The position numbers and the translations under genes were made by a program. A model generated the notes under the pieces. The model did not search any database. It worked only from the letters and a program-made list of their open reading frames with translations, and had not been told where the DNA came from. Shown piece by piece: positions 25,259 through 35,470 of a stretch of 64,000 nt of DNA. The DNA lies in contig NZ_CP133784.1 of assembly GCF_034353875.1 (NCBI RefSeq), positions 2,694,501 through 2,758,500 on the forward strand. Reading direction: 5' to 3'. Within the stretch, counting starts at the first letter, position 1. The number at the start of each line of letters is the position of its first letter. This stretch comes from Pseudomonas sp. MH9.2 (GTDB lineage Bacteria > Pseudomonadota > Gammaproteobacteria > Pseudomonadales > Pseudomonadaceae).

Positions 25259-27664
25259 ATGCCCGCGCTGAATTCCCACACTGTCGAACACCTCACGTTG
25301 CCGAACGGGCTGCGGGTTGTGCTGTGTCATGCCCCGCGCCTGAAACGCTGCGCGGCAGCCTTGCGAGTGGCGGCTGGCAGTCATGACGTACCTGCGATGT
25401 GGCCAGGCCTGGCGCACTTTCTTGAGCATCTGTTTTTCCTCGGTACCGAGCAGTTTCCAGCCGAAGAGAATCTGATGGCCTTCGTCCAGCGCCATGGTGG
25501 ACAGGTCAATGCCAGCACCCGAGAGCGCACCACGGACTTCTTCTTCGAACTACCGCAGCCTGTGTTTGCCCAAGGGCTGGAGCGCTTGTGTGAAATGCTC
25601 GCTCATCCGCGCATGACCCCGGCCGCTCAACTGCGCGAGCGTGAAGTGCTGCATGCCGAGTTCATCGCGTGGTCTCGGGATGCCGAGGTCCGTTATCAAA
25701 CAGACTTGATCCAACCCCTTTCAGCGCGACATCCACTGCGCGCGTTTCATGCCGGTAATCGCTACAGCCTGCCGGTACCACGTCGGGCCTTTCAGCAGGC
25801 CTTGCACGACTTTTATCAGCGCTTCTATCAGGCCGGGCAGATGACCTTGAGCCTGACCGGTCCGCAACCGCTGGCCGAGTTGAAAGCCCTGGCCACGGCG
25901 TATGGCAGCTGCATCGGCGCAGGGGAAAAGACTGAACAGTCCAAGTCAGCGCCATTGATGAGCGGAGCGCCCCGCCCGCAGCCCATTGCCGATCCGCGTC
26001 GGCTGCATCTGGTTTTTGCGTGCGAAGACTTACCGGAGTCCAGCCCCGACGCGGTGGCGTTTTTCTGTACCTGGCTGGCCGCCGCACACCCTGGCAGTTT
26101 GCTGTTCGAACTGCGTGAACGCGGCTTGATCGAATCGCTCAGCGCCGCACCGCTGTATCAGTTCGATCAACAACTGTTGCTCAATATCGAGTGCGTATTG
26201 ACTGTCGACGGCATTGGACAGCGCAGGCAGATCACCGCGTTGTTCTTTGACTGGCTGGCGTTCTTCAAGGCCCAAGACGACTGGTCGACCCTGCGTGAAG
26301 AATACGCGCTGCTGCAACAACGCCGCTTGGCGGTGGGTAGTGCCCTCGATCTGGCACGGCATTTTAGTGAGCACCTTGAGCGGGCGGATTGGCTGTTGCC
26401 CCTAAACGCCCTGCTCACCCAATTGCAGCCCTCGCGGGTGTTGCATCCGCTGGCTGACGCCGCTGTGGATAACTCGAGCACCGGACAGGTTGCGTGGCGC
26501 TTACCTGAACCCAATCCATTCCTGCGCCCCGCCACGCCGCCGGTCTTGAGCGTGCCAGCGGCGGCGTCCATGCACTTCAGCGAAGTCCTGCCCTGCGACG
26601 CCGGCGAAGGGGCGATTTTCCTGCGCTGGCGACTGGACGCGGCGCATCCCGACCTCTGGCAGATGCTCAACGACAGCCTGAAAACCCTCTGTGATACCGC
26701 GCAACAAGCGGGGGTCAGCCTTGGATTCAGTGCGTACGGCCATTTTTGGCAACTCAAGCTAAGCGGCTTGTCTGCACCGATGCCAGCCATCCTCCGTCAC
26801 GCCTTGCACTTACTGACGGCACCCGACAGCAACACCTTGGCACAATATGGTCAAGCCAGCACCGAGCCCCCCCAGATTCCGATCCGACAGTTGCTCAAGC
26901 GCTTGCCGGATGCCTGCCAAGGCCCTGTTGTGTGCGTTCACGCCAACAATTTACCGGCCCTGTGGTCAACCGCGCAGTGGATGGGTTTCGCTGTCGGTCT
27001 GTCAGACGATGGCCGCGCCACGCTGAATGCCGAGCTGAAGCTGATGCCCGGCACGCTCGATGACCAGCCCTTGAAAGCGCCGCTCCCTCGGCCGGGTAAA
27101 CACTGGCACACAGAGCCGTCGGAATCATCTGAAAATGCAGTGCTACTGTTCTGCCCCGCGCCGAGCCAAAACCTGTTTGACGAAGCCGCCTGGCGCGTAT
27201 TGGCGCACCTCGGCCAAGCGCCCTTCTATCAACGCCTGCGAGTCGAACTGCAACTGGGCTATGCCGTATTCAGCGGCTTTCGGCAGGTAGCCGGGCAAGC
27301 GGGATGGCTGTTGGGTGTGCAGTCGCCCAGCGCCACGGCAGCCGACATCATCAATCATCTGCAGGAGTTCATCAGCCGCTTGCCGACGTTGATCTACGAA
27401 GCGAATCTGCCGCTACAGCAGCAAGCATTGGCCGCGCAGTTCGAGACAGCCGCCATGGACCTCCTGCAAGCCAGCGAATGGCTCTGGCAGGCGCACCTTG
27501 CCGGGCATGACGAAGAGTATCCGCGCCATTTGCAAACGGCTCTTTTATGCATCAATCAGCAACAATTACTGCGCGCCGCTGATCAGCTAGTGAATGCGAC
27601 CGACGGCTGGCTATGCCTGGCTAACCGCTTGAGCCCGAGCCTTCCCTGGCAAGCGGACGGGTGA
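25259..27664 (+). CDS. pqqF: PqqF, M16-family peptidase of PQQ biosynthesis
   Basis: This is an 801-residue zinc metallopeptidase. The inverted zinc motif HFLEH is at about residues 63-67, and the downstream Glu is in the ERTTDFFFEL/REREVLHAEF region. It is thought to process PqqA or its product to release the Glu-Tyr-derived PQQ precursor. Four M16-type domains are suggested by the length, and the C-terminal half is poorly conserved, as usual. It precedes pqqA and is 98 bases from davA. The presence and size match Pseudomonas PqqF. Confidence 0.9.
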   Translation: MPALNSHTVEHLTLPNGLRVVLCHAPRLKRCAAALRVAAGSHDVPAMWPGLAHFLEHLFFLGTEQFPAEENLMAFVQRHGGQVNASTRERTTDFFFELPQPVFAQGLERLCEMLAHPRMTPAAQLREREVLHAEFIAWSRDAEVRYQTDLIQPLSARHPLRAFHAGNRYSLPVPRRAFQQALHDFYQRFYQAGQMTLSLTGPQPLAELKALATAYGSCIGAGEKTEQSKSAPLMSGAPRPQPIADPRRLHLVFACEDLPESSPDAVAFFCTWLAAAHPGSLLFELRERGLIESLSAAPLYQFDQQLLLNIECVLTVDGIGQRRQITALFFDWLAFFKAQDDWSTLREEYALLQQRRLAVGSALDLARHFSEHLERADWLLPLNALLTQLQPSRVLHPLADAAVDNSSTGQVAWRLPEPNPFLRPATPPVLSVPAAASMHFSEVLPCDAGEGAIFLRWRLDAAHPDLWQMLNDSLKTLCDTAQQAGVSLGFSAYGHFWQLKLSGLSAPMPAILRHALHLLTAPDSNTLAQYGQASTEPPQIPIRQLLKRLPDACQGPVVCVHANNLPALWSTAQWMGFAVGLSDDGRATLNAELKLMPGTLDDQPLKAPLPRPGKHWHTEPSESSENAVLLFCPAPSQNLFDEAAWRVLAHLGQAPFYQRLRVELQLGYAVFSGFRQVAGQAGWLLGVQSPSATAADIINHLQEFISRLPTLIYEANLPLQQQALAAQFETAAMDLLQASEWLWQAHLAGHDEEYPRHLQTALLCINQQQLLRAADQLVNATDGWLCLANRLSPSLPWQADG

Positions 27665-27819
27665 CTATCCTCCATTCTGCAATTGGCTATGTTGAAAATT
27701 GCGGCGTATACAGGGACAAGAGTTTAGTAACATAGCTACCTAAGCATCTGAACGTCTCCCTGCGAAGGTGGACTAAAGATGTAGTTATCCCTGCTGTACC
27801 TACTCTAAAGGAGTCTTTT

Positions 27820-27891
27820 ATGTGGACTAAACCTGCTTACACTGATCTGCGGATCGGCTTCGAAGTCACCATGTACTTCGCAAGCCGTTGA
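27820..27891 (+). CDS. pqqA: PqqA precursor peptide
   Basis: This is a 23-residue peptide with AAAGGAG seven bases upstream. It contains the Glu and Tyr that become [14 protein letters not shown] holds E15 and Y19 with the expected E-V-T-M-Y spacing. PqqD binds it and PqqE cross-links the two side chains. It is too small for standard gene finding and is often missed. An attenuator-like hairpin follows, so pqqA mRNA should be more abundant than pqqB. Confidence 0.95.
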   Translation: MWTKPAYTDLRIGFEVTMYFASR

Positions 27892-27906
27892 TGTCGACGC
27901 GGTCTA

Positions 27907-27932
27907 ACGCCTCGGCTCGCCGGGGCGTTTTT
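27907..27932 (+). terminator. Attenuator hairpin between pqqA and pqqB
   Basis: ACGCCTCGGC pairs with GCCGGGGCGT (one G-T pair, very short loop), followed by TTTTT. It is a strong hairpin with a U-run that should reduce transcription from pqqA into pqqBCDE. Confidence 0.8.
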
Positions 27933-27984
27933 GTTTATAGCGTCATTGAAACCCAAATTTCGAACCTCGCGTGGTGGAGCTGAT

Positions 27985-28896
27985 ATGTACATCCAGATTC
28001 TAGGTTCCGCCGCGGGTGGTGGCTTCCCTCAGTGGAACTGCAACTGCACCAACTGCGCGGGTTTTCGCGACGGTAGCCTGCGGGCTGTGGCTCGCACTCA
28101 ATCCTCCATCGCCCTGTCGGACGACGGCGTGCATTGGGTGTTGTGCAACGCCTCACCAGATATCCGCGCACAACTCCAAAGCTTCGCGCCCATGCAGCCG
28201 GGCCGTGCCCTGCGTGACACCGGCATCAACGCCATCGTGTTGATGGACAGCCAGATCGACCACACCACTGGCCTGCTCAGCCTGCGCGAAGGCTGCCCGC
28301 ATCAGGTCTGGTGCACCGACATGGTTCATGAGGACCTGAGCACCGGCTTCCCGCTGTTCCCCATGCTGACCCACTGGAACGGCGGCCTGAACTGGAATCG
28401 CATTGAGCTTGAGGGCAGCTTTGTCATCCCCGCCTGCCCGAATCTGCGTTTCACCCCGTTCCCGCTGCGCAGTGCCGCCCCCCCCTATTCGCCACACCGC
28501 TTCGACCCGCATCCAGGCGACAACATTGGCCTGATCGTTGAAGACCTGAAAACCGGTGGCAAGCTGTTCTATGCGCCAGGCCTGGGCAAAGTCGATGAAG
28601 CATTGATCCAGAAAATGCGTGCCGCCGACTGCCTGTTGGTGGACGGGACGATGTGGGAAGACGACGAAATGCTGCGCCGTGGCGTCGGCACCCGCACCGG
28701 TCGCGAGATGGGCCACCTGTCACAGAATGGCCCCGGCGGCATGCTCGAAGTGCTCGAGCAACTGCCGGAACAGCGCAAAGTGCTTATCCACATCAACAAC
28801 ACCAACCCGATCCTCGACGAAGACTCCCCAGAGCGCGCCGAGCTGGCACGGCGTAATGTCGAAGTTGCCTACGACGGCATGAGTATCGAGCTTTAG
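27985..28896 (+). CDS. pqqB: PQQ biosynthesis protein PqqB
   Basis: This 303-residue protein starts at ATG 27985 ([19 protein letters not shown]). It is a metallo-beta-lactamase-fold protein involved in late PQQ maturation. [10 protein letters not shown] carries the metal-binding DxH; the HINNTNPI segment near the C terminus is typical. The cluster CNCTNCAG binds zinc. The usual family length is 303-305. It is followed after eight bases by pqqC with TAGGAG as ribosome binding site. Confidence 0.95.
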   Translation: MYIQILGSAAGGGFPQWNCNCTNCAGFRDGSLRAVARTQSSIALSDDGVHWVLCNASPDIRAQLQSFAPMQPGRALRDTGINAIVLMDSQIDHTTGLLSLREGCPHQVWCTDMVHEDLSTGFPLFPMLTHWNGGLNWNRIELEGSFVIPACPNLRFTPFPLRSAAPPYSPHRFDPHPGDNIGLIVEDLKTGGKLFYAPGLGKVDEALIQKMRAADCLLVDGTMWEDDEMLRRGVGTRTGREMGHLSQNGPGGMLEVLEQLPEQRKVLIHINNTNPILDEDSPERAELARRNVEVAYDGMSIEL

Positions 28897-28904
28897 GAGC
28901 CCAC

Positions 28905-29660
28905 ATGAGCGACGCCACTGCGCTGTCCCCCGCTGAATTCGAACAGGCCCTGCGCGCCAAGGGTGCGTATTACCATATCCATCACCCGTTCCACGTGGCG
29001 ATGTACGAAGGCCGTGCGACCCGTGAGCAGATTCAGGGCTGGGTCGCCAACCGCTTCTATTACCAGGTGAACATCCCGCTCAAGGATGCCGCGATTCTGG
29101 CCAACTGCCCGGACCGTGAAGTGCGCCGCGAGTGGATTCAGCGTTTACTCGATCACGACGGCGCGCCGGGTGAAGACGGTGGCATCGAAGCCTGGCTGCG
29201 TCTGGGTCAGGCGGTGGGGCTGGACCCGGATCAGTTGCGCTCGCAGGAATTGGTCCTGCCCGGCGTGCGTTTCGCCGTCGATGCCTACGTCAACTTCGCC
29301 CGCCGTGCCAATTGGCAGGAAGCCGCCAGCAGCTCGCTGACCGAATTGTTCGCGCCGCAGATCCACCAGTCGCGCCTGGACAGCTGGCCGCAGCACTATC
29401 CGTGGATCGACCCCACCGGTTACGAGTATTTCCGTACCCGTCTGGGTCAGGCCCGACGTGACGTGGAGCATGGGATGGCGATCACCTTGCAGCACTACAC
29501 CACGTTCGAAGGCCAGCAGCGCATGCTGGAAATTTTGCAGTTCAAACTGGACATACTGTGGAGCATGCTTGATGCCATGAGCATGGCCTATGAGCTGAAC
29601 CGCCCGCCCTACCACAGCGTCACCGACCAGCGCGTCTGGCACAAGGGGATAGCCTTATGA
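28905..29660 (+). CDS. pqqC: Pyrroloquinoline-quinone synthase
   Basis: This 251-residue cofactor-free oxidase catalyses the final eight-electron ring closure to PQQ. Family motifs include [35 protein letters not shown] and [19 protein letters not shown]. The active-site His, Tyr and Arg residues of this family lie in these stretches. Length is normal (about 250). The stop overlaps the pqqD start by four bases. Confidence 0.95.
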   Translation: MSDATALSPAEFEQALRAKGAYYHIHHPFHVAMYEGRATREQIQGWVANRFYYQVNIPLKDAAILANCPDREVRREWIQRLLDHDGAPGEDGGIEAWLRLGQAVGLDPDQLRSQELVLPGVRFAVDAYVNFARRANWQEAASSSLTELFAPQIHQSRLDSWPQHYPWIDPTGYEYFRTRLGQARRDVEHGMAITLQHYTTFEGQQRMLEILQFKLDILWSMLDAMSMAYELNRPPYHSVTDQRVWHKGIAL

Positions 29661-29932
29661 GCTTCGATCAACACCTGACGCCACGCTGGCGCCAAGGCTA
29701 TCGTTTCCAGTATGAGCCTGCGCAAAAAGGTCATGTGCTGCTGTACCCGGAAGGCATGATCAAACTCAATGAAAGCGCCGGCGCCATTGGCGGCCTGATC
29801 GATGGCGAGCGCAGCGTCGTGGTGATTATCGAGATGCTGGGCCAACAGTTCCCAGGCTTTCCCGAACTCGGCGCAGACGTCGAGCAGTTTATGGAGGTCG
29901 CTCGTGCTGAACACTGGATCGAACTCATCTGA
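29657..29932 (+). CDS. pqqD: PqqD, PqqA chaperone
   Basis: This 91-residue protein is a RiPP recognition element. It binds the PqqA peptide and delivers it to the radical-SAM enzyme Pqq[29 protein letters not shown] is the start of the winged domain (reported here only as a position marker, residues about 7-30). It overlaps pqqC by four bases and pqqE by 29, so translation of the three is coupled. Length is typical. Confidence 0.93.
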   Translation: MSFDQHLTPRWRQGYRFQYEPAQKGHVLLYPEGMIKLNESAGAIGGLIDGERSVVVIIEMLGQQFPGFPELGADVEQFMEVARAEHWIELI

Positions 29933-31076
29933 GTTGACGCAGCAACTACCGCCCAAGCCTGAAACCGGTTTGCCTTTATGGCTACTGGCCGAGCTGACGT
30001 ATCGCTGCCCGCTGCAATGCCCGTACTGCTCCAACCCGCTGGATTTCGCCGCGCAAGGGCAAGAGCTGACCACCGAAGAGTGGTTCAAGGTGTTCCGTGA
30101 AGCACGGGAGATGGGCGCGGCGCAGATCGGTTTTTCCGGCGGCGAACCGCTGGTGCGTCAGGACCTGGCAGAACTGATTGCCGAAGCACGTCGGCTGGGT
30201 TTCTACACCAACCTGATCACCTCCGGCATAGGTTTGACCGAACAGAAGATCGCTGACTTCAAAAAAGCCGGGCTGGACCATATCCAGATCAGCTTCCAGG
30301 CCAGCGATGAGCAGGTGAACAACCTGCTGGCCGGCTCGAAAAAAGCCTTTGCGCAGAAGCTGGAAATGGCCCGCGCAGTGAAAGCCCACGGCTACCCGAT
30401 GGTGCTGAATTTTGTCACCCACCGGCACAACATCGACAAGATCGACCGCATCATCGAGCTGTGCATCGCACTCGAAGCGGACTTCGTCGAGCTTGCCACT
30501 TGCCAGTTCTATGGCTGGGCGCAACTCAACCGTGTTGGCCTGTTGCCGACCCGTGAGCAACTGGTGCGTGCCGAGCGCGTCACCAACGAATACCGGGCCA
30601 AACTGGCCGCAGAAAATCACCCGTGCAAACTGATTTTCGTCACACCGGATTACTACGAAGAGCGCCCAAAAGCCTGCATGAATGGCTGGGGCAGCATCTT
30701 CCTCACCGTGACCCCGGACGGTACCGCCCTGCCGTGCCATGGTGCGCGGCAGATGCCGGTGCAGTTTCCCAATGTGCGCGATCACAGCATGCAGCACATC
30801 TGGTACGACTCGTTCGGCTTCAATCGTTTCCGTGGTTATGACTGGATGCCCGAGCCCTGCCGTTCTTGCGACGAGAAGGAAAAAGACTTCGGTGGATGCC
30901 GTTGCCAGGCCTTTATGCTGACCGGCGATGCCAGCAATGCCGACCCGGTCTGCAGTAAATCGGAGCATCACGGGATGATTATTCAGGCCCGCGAAGAAGC
31001 CGAGTATGCTACTCAGACCATTGAGCAGCTGGCTTTCCGCAATGAACGCAACTCACGCCTCATCATCAAATCCTGA
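29904..31076 (+). CDS. pqqE: PqqE, radical SAM enzyme
   Basis: This 390-residue enzyme starts at GTG 29904 with GGAGG six bases upstream. It joins the Glu and Tyr of PqqA with a carbon-carbon bond. The radical-SAM cluster motif is CPLQCPYC (about residues 35-42). The C-terminal SPASM/auxiliary-cluster cysteines are present ([24 protein letters not shown]). The GGEPL and related SAM motifs are intact. It overlaps the start of the next gene by 35 bases. Confidence 0.95.
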   Translation: MLNTGSNSSELTQQLPPKPETGLPLWLLAELTYRCPLQCPYCSNPLDFAAQGQELTTEEWFKVFREAREMGAAQIGFSGGEPLVRQDLAELIAEARRLGFYTNLITSGIGLTEQKIADFKKAGLDHIQISFQASDEQVNNLLAGSKKAFAQKLEMARAVKAHGYPMVLNFVTHRHNIDKIDRIIELCIALEADFVELATCQFYGWAQLNRVGLLPTREQLVRAERVTNEYRAKLAAENHPCKLIFVTPDYYEERPKACMNGWGSIFLTVTPDGTALPCHGARQMPVQFPNVRDHSMQHIWYDSFGFNRFRGYDWMPEPCRSCDEKEKDFGGCRCQAFMLTGDASNADPVCSKSEHHGMIIQAREEAEYATQTIEQLAFRNERNSRLIIKS

Positions 31077-32916
31077 GCTTTTAAGTGCCGCGCAGGCAGT
31101 GGCGGCGGGCGTTGATTTCGCAGAACTGGCGGTCAGCCCGGCCGGCCTGTTCTGGAACGAATACCGCCCTGAAGATGCCACCTGTCGCGTCTGGCGCTGG
31201 CATCAGGGCCAGACGCAATGCCTGACGCCTGACGGTTTCAGTGTGCGCAGTCGGGTCTATGAATATGGCGGTGGTTCGTTCTGCTTGAGCGACGACGCCG
31301 TACTGTTCGTCAATGAGGCTGATCAGCAAATATATCGCCAACGGTTCGATGACAGCGTCCCTGAGCTGTTGAGCCGTGGCAACAAACGTTATGGCGATTT
31401 GCGATTTGCCAACGGTCAGATTCTGGCCGTGGAAGAAGATCACGACACCCATCGTTTGGTCGCCCTCGATATCGCGGACGGTCAACGCCATCTGCTGGCT
31501 GAAGGCGCTGATTTCTATGCTGCGCCGACCCTTGGTCCCATCGGTAAGCGCCTGGCCTGGATCGAGTGGCAACGCCCGCATCAGCCATGGACCTCGACCC
31601 GGTTGATGTGCGCAGAACGCCAGACCGATGGCCATTGGGGACGAGCACACTGTGTTGCCGGGGATGTCACCGAGGAGTCTCTGCAACAACCGCGCTTCGA
31701 TGCCCAGGACCGCCTGTTTTGCCTGACTGATCGCGATGGATTCTGGCAGCCGTGGGGCGAGACGCCCACCGGCCTCGCGGCGCTTCCTGCTGCCAGGGCT
31801 GATCACTCCCCCGCGCCGTGGCAATTGGGCGGCAGCACCTGGCTGCCGCTGGATAACGGCGATTATCTGGCGAGCTGGTCCGAAGAGGGTTTTGGCCGAC
31901 TGGGTATGTGTCATGCCGACGGCACGTTGGAGGATTTCACTGGCGATTACAGCCGCTTCCGCAGCCTGGCCGTGGATGAGCAGTTTATCTACTGCATCGC
32001 GGCCTCGGCGATCAGCCCTTCAGCCGTTCTGGCCATCCAGCGCAAGGACCATCGCGTGCAGGTGCTGGCCGGTGGTGTTGCGCCGCTGCCCGCCGAGCGC
32101 ATCAGCCGCCCTCAAGCGCTGCGCTACCCAAGCAGCACCGGCGAGGCTCATGGCTTTTTCTACCCGGCCATGACCGGTGAGCAAAAACCACCCTTGGTGG
32201 TGTTCATTCATGGCGGCCCGACGTCGGCCTGTTATCCGGTCCTGGATCCGCGTATCCAATACTGGAGTCAGCGCGGATTCGCTGTCGCCGACCTCAACTA
32301 CCGTGGCAGTACCGGTTATGGTCGCGCCTATCGGCAAAGCCTGCATTTGAACTGGGGCGAAGCCGACGTCGACGACGCCTGTGCTGTGGTCGCATACCTC
32401 GCCGAACGGTCGATGATCAACCCTGATCAGGCCTTCATTCGAGGCGGCAGTGCGGGCGGCTACACCACCCTGTGTGCGCTGGCGTTCCGTCGGGTGTTTC
32501 GCGCAGGGGCGAGTTTGTACGGCGTCAGTGATCCGATTGCGCTAGGCCTTGTGACTCACAAATTCGAGGCGGATTATCTGGATTGGCTGATCGGCGATCC
32601 CGAGAAAGACATAGAGCGCTACCAGGCCCGTACCCCGCTACTGCACGCCAGCGAGATCAGCGTGCCGGTGATCTTCTTTCAGGGCGAACTGGATACGGTG
32701 GTGGTGCCCGCGCAGACCCGCGACATGCTTAAGGCCTTGCTGGACAATAATATCCGCGCCGAAGCCCACTTCTACCTCGACGAGCGCCACGGTTTTCGCA
32801 AGGCGGCGAACCAGGCCCATGCGCTGGAAGAGGAATGGCGGTTTTATCGCGATGTCATCGACAGCTGCGACACGGTGCAGGCCCCTCAAGCCGCAACAAC
32901 ATCCCGGCGCTCGTGA
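31042..32916 (+). CDS. S9-family prolyl oligopeptidase-like peptidase
   Basis: The protein has 624 residues; ATG 31042 ([14 protein letters not shown]) is preferred over the longer frame from 31006. A beta-propeller (residues about 20-370) is followed by an alpha/beta hydrolase with the Ser in [11 protein letters not shown], Asp in GELDTVV and His in DERHGFRK, so the triad is complete. It closes the pqq operon, and in P. fluorescens a prolyl oligopeptidase is part of the pqq cluster (called pqqM in one study, from memory). It may help degrade the PqqA product or have another role. No signal peptide is seen. Confidence 0.85.
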   Translation: MNATHASSSNPELLSAAQAVAAGVDFAELAVSPAGLFWNEYRPEDATCRVWRWHQGQTQCLTPDGFSVRSRVYEYGGGSFCLSDDAVLFVNEADQQIYRQRFDDSVPELLSRGNKRYGDLRFANGQILAVEEDHDTHRLVALDIADGQRHLLAEGADFYAAPTLGPIGKRLAWIEWQRPHQPWTSTRLMCAERQTDGHWGRAHCVAGDVTEESLQQPRFDAQDRLFCLTDRDGFWQPWGETPTGLAALPAARADHSPAPWQLGGSTWLPLDNGDYLASWSEEGFGRLGMCHADGTLEDFTGDYSRFRSLAVDEQFIYCIAASAISPSAVLAIQRKDHRVQVLAGGVAPLPAERISRPQALRYPSSTGEAHGFFYPAMTGEQKPPLVVFIHGGPTSACYPVLDPRIQYWSQRGFAVADLNYRGSTGYGRAYRQSLHLNWGEADVDDACAVVAYLAERSMINPDQAFIRGGSAGGYTTLCALAFRRVFRAGASLYGVSDPIALGLVTHKFEADYLDWLIGDPEKDIERYQARTPLLHASEISVPVIFFQGELDTVVVPAQTRDMLKALLDNNIRAEAHFYLDERHGFRKAANQAHALEEEWRFYRDVIDSCDTVQAPQAATTSRRS

Positions 32917-33494
32917 CTTGAAGCGGTCGAGCGGGCCAATACCGCCGCCACCGGCCTGCTGCCTTCCACCGCGCAGCCCAGGACGATGATGTCGGCGCGG
33001 ATCCCGCAACATGTTTCACACAGCAGCGTTTCGCGACGGCCCATACCCGTCAGGGTTTCATCGAGAATCAACAGGATCTTCAACTCGCGACACAGCTGGG
33101 CGACACCCTGAAAGTACGCACGGGTCGCGGCCAGGCTTTCGTGGCCGCCGCGAATCGGCTCCAAAATGATCGCAACAGTCTGCGCGTCGACAGCGGCATG
33201 CAGCGCCGCCAGATCATTGAATGGAACGTTGATCGCATTCGGTCTGCAGCTGCCCGACGAAATGATCCCGAAGGCACCGCGGCGATGCTCCTGACCCCAA
33301 GTGCTTGTCAGCCTGATTGCCACCTCCCGGGCCTCGGCGGCAGTCTCGACGATAAGCACCTGATCGCTGGCCGTACTGCAGCGCAAGCGCTCACCCAGAC
33401 TGAGTCCCGCGTACGCATCAGCGCTTTCCGGTTCCAGCTCGATACCCGCGTCATTCTGTTCCAGACGGCCAAACAACAGCTTGAACACGTTCAT
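32886..33494 (-). CDS. Truncated class III aminotransferase-like protein without the PLP lysine
   Basis: This 202-residue protein corresponds only to the middle of class III aminotransferases (usual length about 430). VETAAEAREVAIRL matches the 'SGAEAxE' PLP-phosphate region and ILLILDETLTGMGRRETLL the 'DEVqTGfGRtG' region. The expected 'LGK..GGG.P' with the Schiff-base Lys reads LGCAVEGSRP here, with Cys in place of Lys. Both the first 100 and the last 140 residues are missing, though the frame is open. It overlaps the MOSC gene by four bases, so they form an operon, and overlaps the S9 gene end by 31 bases in convergent direction. Aminotransferase activity is unlikely. Confidence 0.65.
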   Translation of the reverse strand: MNVFKLLFGRLEQNDAGIELEPESADAYAGLSLGERLRCSTASDQVLIVETAAEAREVAIRLTSTWGQEHRRGAFGIISSGSCRPNAINVPFNDLAALHAAVDAQTVAIILEPIRGGHESLAATRAYFQGVAQLCRELKILLILDETLTGMGRRETLLCETCCGIRADIIVLGCAVEGSRPVAAVLARSTASSHERRDVVAA

Positions 33495-34189
33495 GCCCGC
33501 AACCCCACCAGCGGAAGCCCCAGCAGGCGGTCGGTCCAGTCTTCGACCTGCCCGGTGCGTAAGCGCTTGAGCGCAATATCACGCCAGCGCGAAGCGAGTG
33601 CGGGGCAATCCACCAGTTTTTTCAGACCCGCACGCTCCAGCGGCTCCGTGTAGAAACTGCGCAAGGCCCACGCCACGGTCAAGCCGGGGTAGCTGCGCTG
33701 AACCAGCTCGAAAGGATCGCTCGCACTGACGAACCCGGGTTTGAGCACCCGGTAAAACCAGCCACAGCGACCACTGTCTTGCGCCTGTTGCGGCATGTCT
33801 TGCAGACCCCAGCGCTGGCTCAAGCGATAACACGGCGAGCGCGGCTGACTGATCTGCAGCAGCGCCGTGCCCCAGCGGAACATGTCGCCCAGGCAGGCGT
33901 GCTCTTCGGTCAAGCCAAGGGTGGAGAGGTTTTCGCCAAACGCCGGGGCGCTCCAGTCGATGTGCGGATAAAGCGTGCGCCAGTAGGCATAGTGTTCGGC
34001 GGGATAATGATGCAGCGCGCGTTCTGGCCCGGTATGAAAGCGCGGATCGCCATGCTCATCACATCCCAGGCCTTGTGGCCAGAGCCAAGTTCGGCGTTCG
34101 AGCCGCTGTTTATCGATATCAATGACCAATCCATGACCAAGGTTTTTTGCTTTCCCTATGTAAACGCCTTCGACATACACGCTATTCAT
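33491..34189 (-). CDS. MOSC domain protein (YiiM-like)
   Basis: This 232-residue protein starts at ATG 34189 (MNSVYVEGVYIGKAKNLGHG). The MOSC domain is named after MOCO sulfurase C-termini; members bind molybdenum cofactor or act on sulfur, like YiiM, which detoxifies N-hydroxylated bases. HTGPERALHHYPAEHYAYW and GENLSTLGL are conserved, and a Cys is in LQISQPRSPCYRLSQRWG, the expected functional position. It precedes the truncated aminotransferase with an ATGA overlap. Confidence 0.82.
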   Translation of the reverse strand: MNSVYVEGVYIGKAKNLGHGLVIDIDKQRLERRTWLWPQGLGCDEHGDPRFHTGPERALHHYPAEHYAYWRTLYPHIDWSAPAFGENLSTLGLTEEHACLGDMFRWGTALLQISQPRSPCYRLSQRWGLQDMPQQAQDSGRCGWFYRVLKPGFVSASDPFELVQRSYPGLTVAWALRSFYTEPLERAGLKKLVDCPALASRWRDIALKRLRTGQVEDWTDRLLGLPLVGLRA

Positions 34190-34291
34190 CGAAATTTCTG
34201 GCCCTGTAAGCCTCGTGGAATGGGCGTAGACTAGGCTTCCTAGGGGCTCACAGCCATTTCGATTTCCCAGCATTTTCGATAAGATTTACTT

Positions 34292-35209
34292 ATGGATTTT
34301 CGGCAGCTGCGGTATTTTGTCGCTGTATATGAAGAAGGCCACGTCGGACGGGCCGCGGAGCGACTTTCACTGTCGCAGCCGGCGCTTTCGCAGCAGATTC
34401 GTCAGCTCGAACACACCCTTGATGTCAGCCTGTTCGAACGCAGCAGCAAGCGTCTGGTGCCGACCCTGGCCGCACATACGCTTTACAATCACGCCCTGCC
34501 TTTGCTCGACGGCATGCAACGCGCCCGCGATGCACTGCGTAACTTCAAAGGGCAGTCGGCACATACCTTGGCGATTGGCGTGCTGCAAACGGTGCTGGGC
34601 CTGGTGCCACAGTTACTCGAGCGCGTACGCAAGGCGCAGCCGCATTTGGTGGTGCACATCTACGAGCTGTCCGGACTGGAGATCGAACGGCGCCTGCTCA
34701 ATGGGGCGCTGGACATCGGCATCAGCTTTCTGCCTGCGCATCAACCCGGCTTGCACAGCTTGTTGCTCTATGAAGACGAGTTACAGTTGGTCATCCCCGC
34801 CAACCACCCGCTGCGCGAGTTCAAGAAGGTATCGCTAAGTCAGGCGGCGGAACTGCCGATGCTGTTGCTGGGCGAAGAGTATCAGGTGCGGCAAATCTGG
34901 CAGGCACAACTGGCTAACCTGGGACGCAGGCCGCATGTGCAGGCGGAACTCAATAGCATGTCAGGCATACTCGACAGCCTGCTCAATACCACGTTGGCGA
35001 CGGTATTACCGGGGCGCGTGCAGCAAACTCAGGAAAACCCGGGGCTGCTTTGGAAACCGCTGACAGAACCGCGGGTGCCGCTCAAGGTTGGATTGGTTTT
35101 CCGCGATGCGCAACGTCAACAGCCGACGCTGGAACTGCTGCGTTCATTGATGGAGGAAGTGGTCAATGGACGTCCGGGCCTGCCGGTGTCGCTGGATGAG
35201 CTGAGCTGA
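34292..35209 (+). CDS. LysR-family transcriptional regulator
   Basis: The 305-residue protein has the LysR winged HTH MDFRQLRYFVAVYEEGHVGR followed by LSLSQPALSQQIRQLEHTLD (residues 1-55), then a ligand domain with ALDIGISFLPAHQPGL and ELPMLLLGEEYQVRQIW, close to the CynR/BenM type. It is divergent from the MOSC/aminotransferase operon, which is the natural target. The gap of 102 bases contains the shared promoters. Downstream it converges on the rsmY locus. Confidence 0.88.
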   Translation: MDFRQLRYFVAVYEEGHVGRAAERLSLSQPALSQQIRQLEHTLDVSLFERSSKRLVPTLAAHTLYNHALPLLDGMQRARDALRNFKGQSAHTLAIGVLQTVLGLVPQLLERVRKAQPHLVVHIYELSGLEIERRLLNGALDIGISFLPAHQPGLHSLLLYEDELQLVIPANHPLREFKKVSLSQAAELPMLLLGEEYQVRQIWQAQLANLGRRPHVQAELNSMSGILDSLLNTTLATVLPGRVQQTQENPGLLWKPLTEPRVPLKVGLVFRDAQRQQPTLELLRSLMEEVVNGRPGLPVSLDELS

Positions 35210-35245
35210 CATCTATCAGGCGAGTGACGCTAAATCGCGCACAAA

Positions 35246-35370
35246 AAGAAAACCCCGCCGAAGCGGGGCTTTGCAGACTGTTTCCCTGACATCCTTTTCG
35301 CCCCGCCATCCTGGCAGGAATCCTTACGTGTCCGTGTTGTGTTTTATGCGCTTCCTGCGCTACGTCCATG
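35246..35370 (-). ncRNA. rsmY: RsmY-type small RNA of the Gac/Rsm system
   Basis: On the minus strand a GacA box is followed about 65 bases later by a transcript of about 125 bases that ends in a strong terminator (CCCCGC-TTCG-GCGGGG and a U-run, 35241-35263). The transcript carries at least six GGA motifs (GCAGGAAGC, ACGGACA, AAGGATT, CCAGGATGG, AAGGATG, CAGGGAA), several in hairpin loops such as GCGC-AGGA-AGCGC. These sequester RsmA/CsrA proteins, releasing mRNAs for secondary metabolism and virulence. Position between a LysR gene and an acyl-CoA dehydrogenase matches rsmY in other Pseudomonas. The -10 box is TAATCT (35377-35382 on the + strand). The exact 5' end is inferred. Confidence 0.85.
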
Positions 35371-35425
35371 TGAAGTAGATTAGCTTTGGATCCATACAAA
35401 CGATAGGGGCAAACAGCAGCACGTC

Positions 35426-35445
35426 ATGTAAGCAAATGCTTACAT
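35426..35445. promoter_or_regulatory. GacA-binding upstream activating site of rsmY
   Basis: ATGTAAGCAAATGCTTACAT has perfect 9-base arms around AA and matches the GacA box TGTAAG-N6-CTTACA. It lies about 65 bases before the predicted rsmY start, the known distance for such sites. Confidence 0.88.
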
Positions 35446-35470
35446 TGCGTCAGACCTGTCCGACCCGAAA

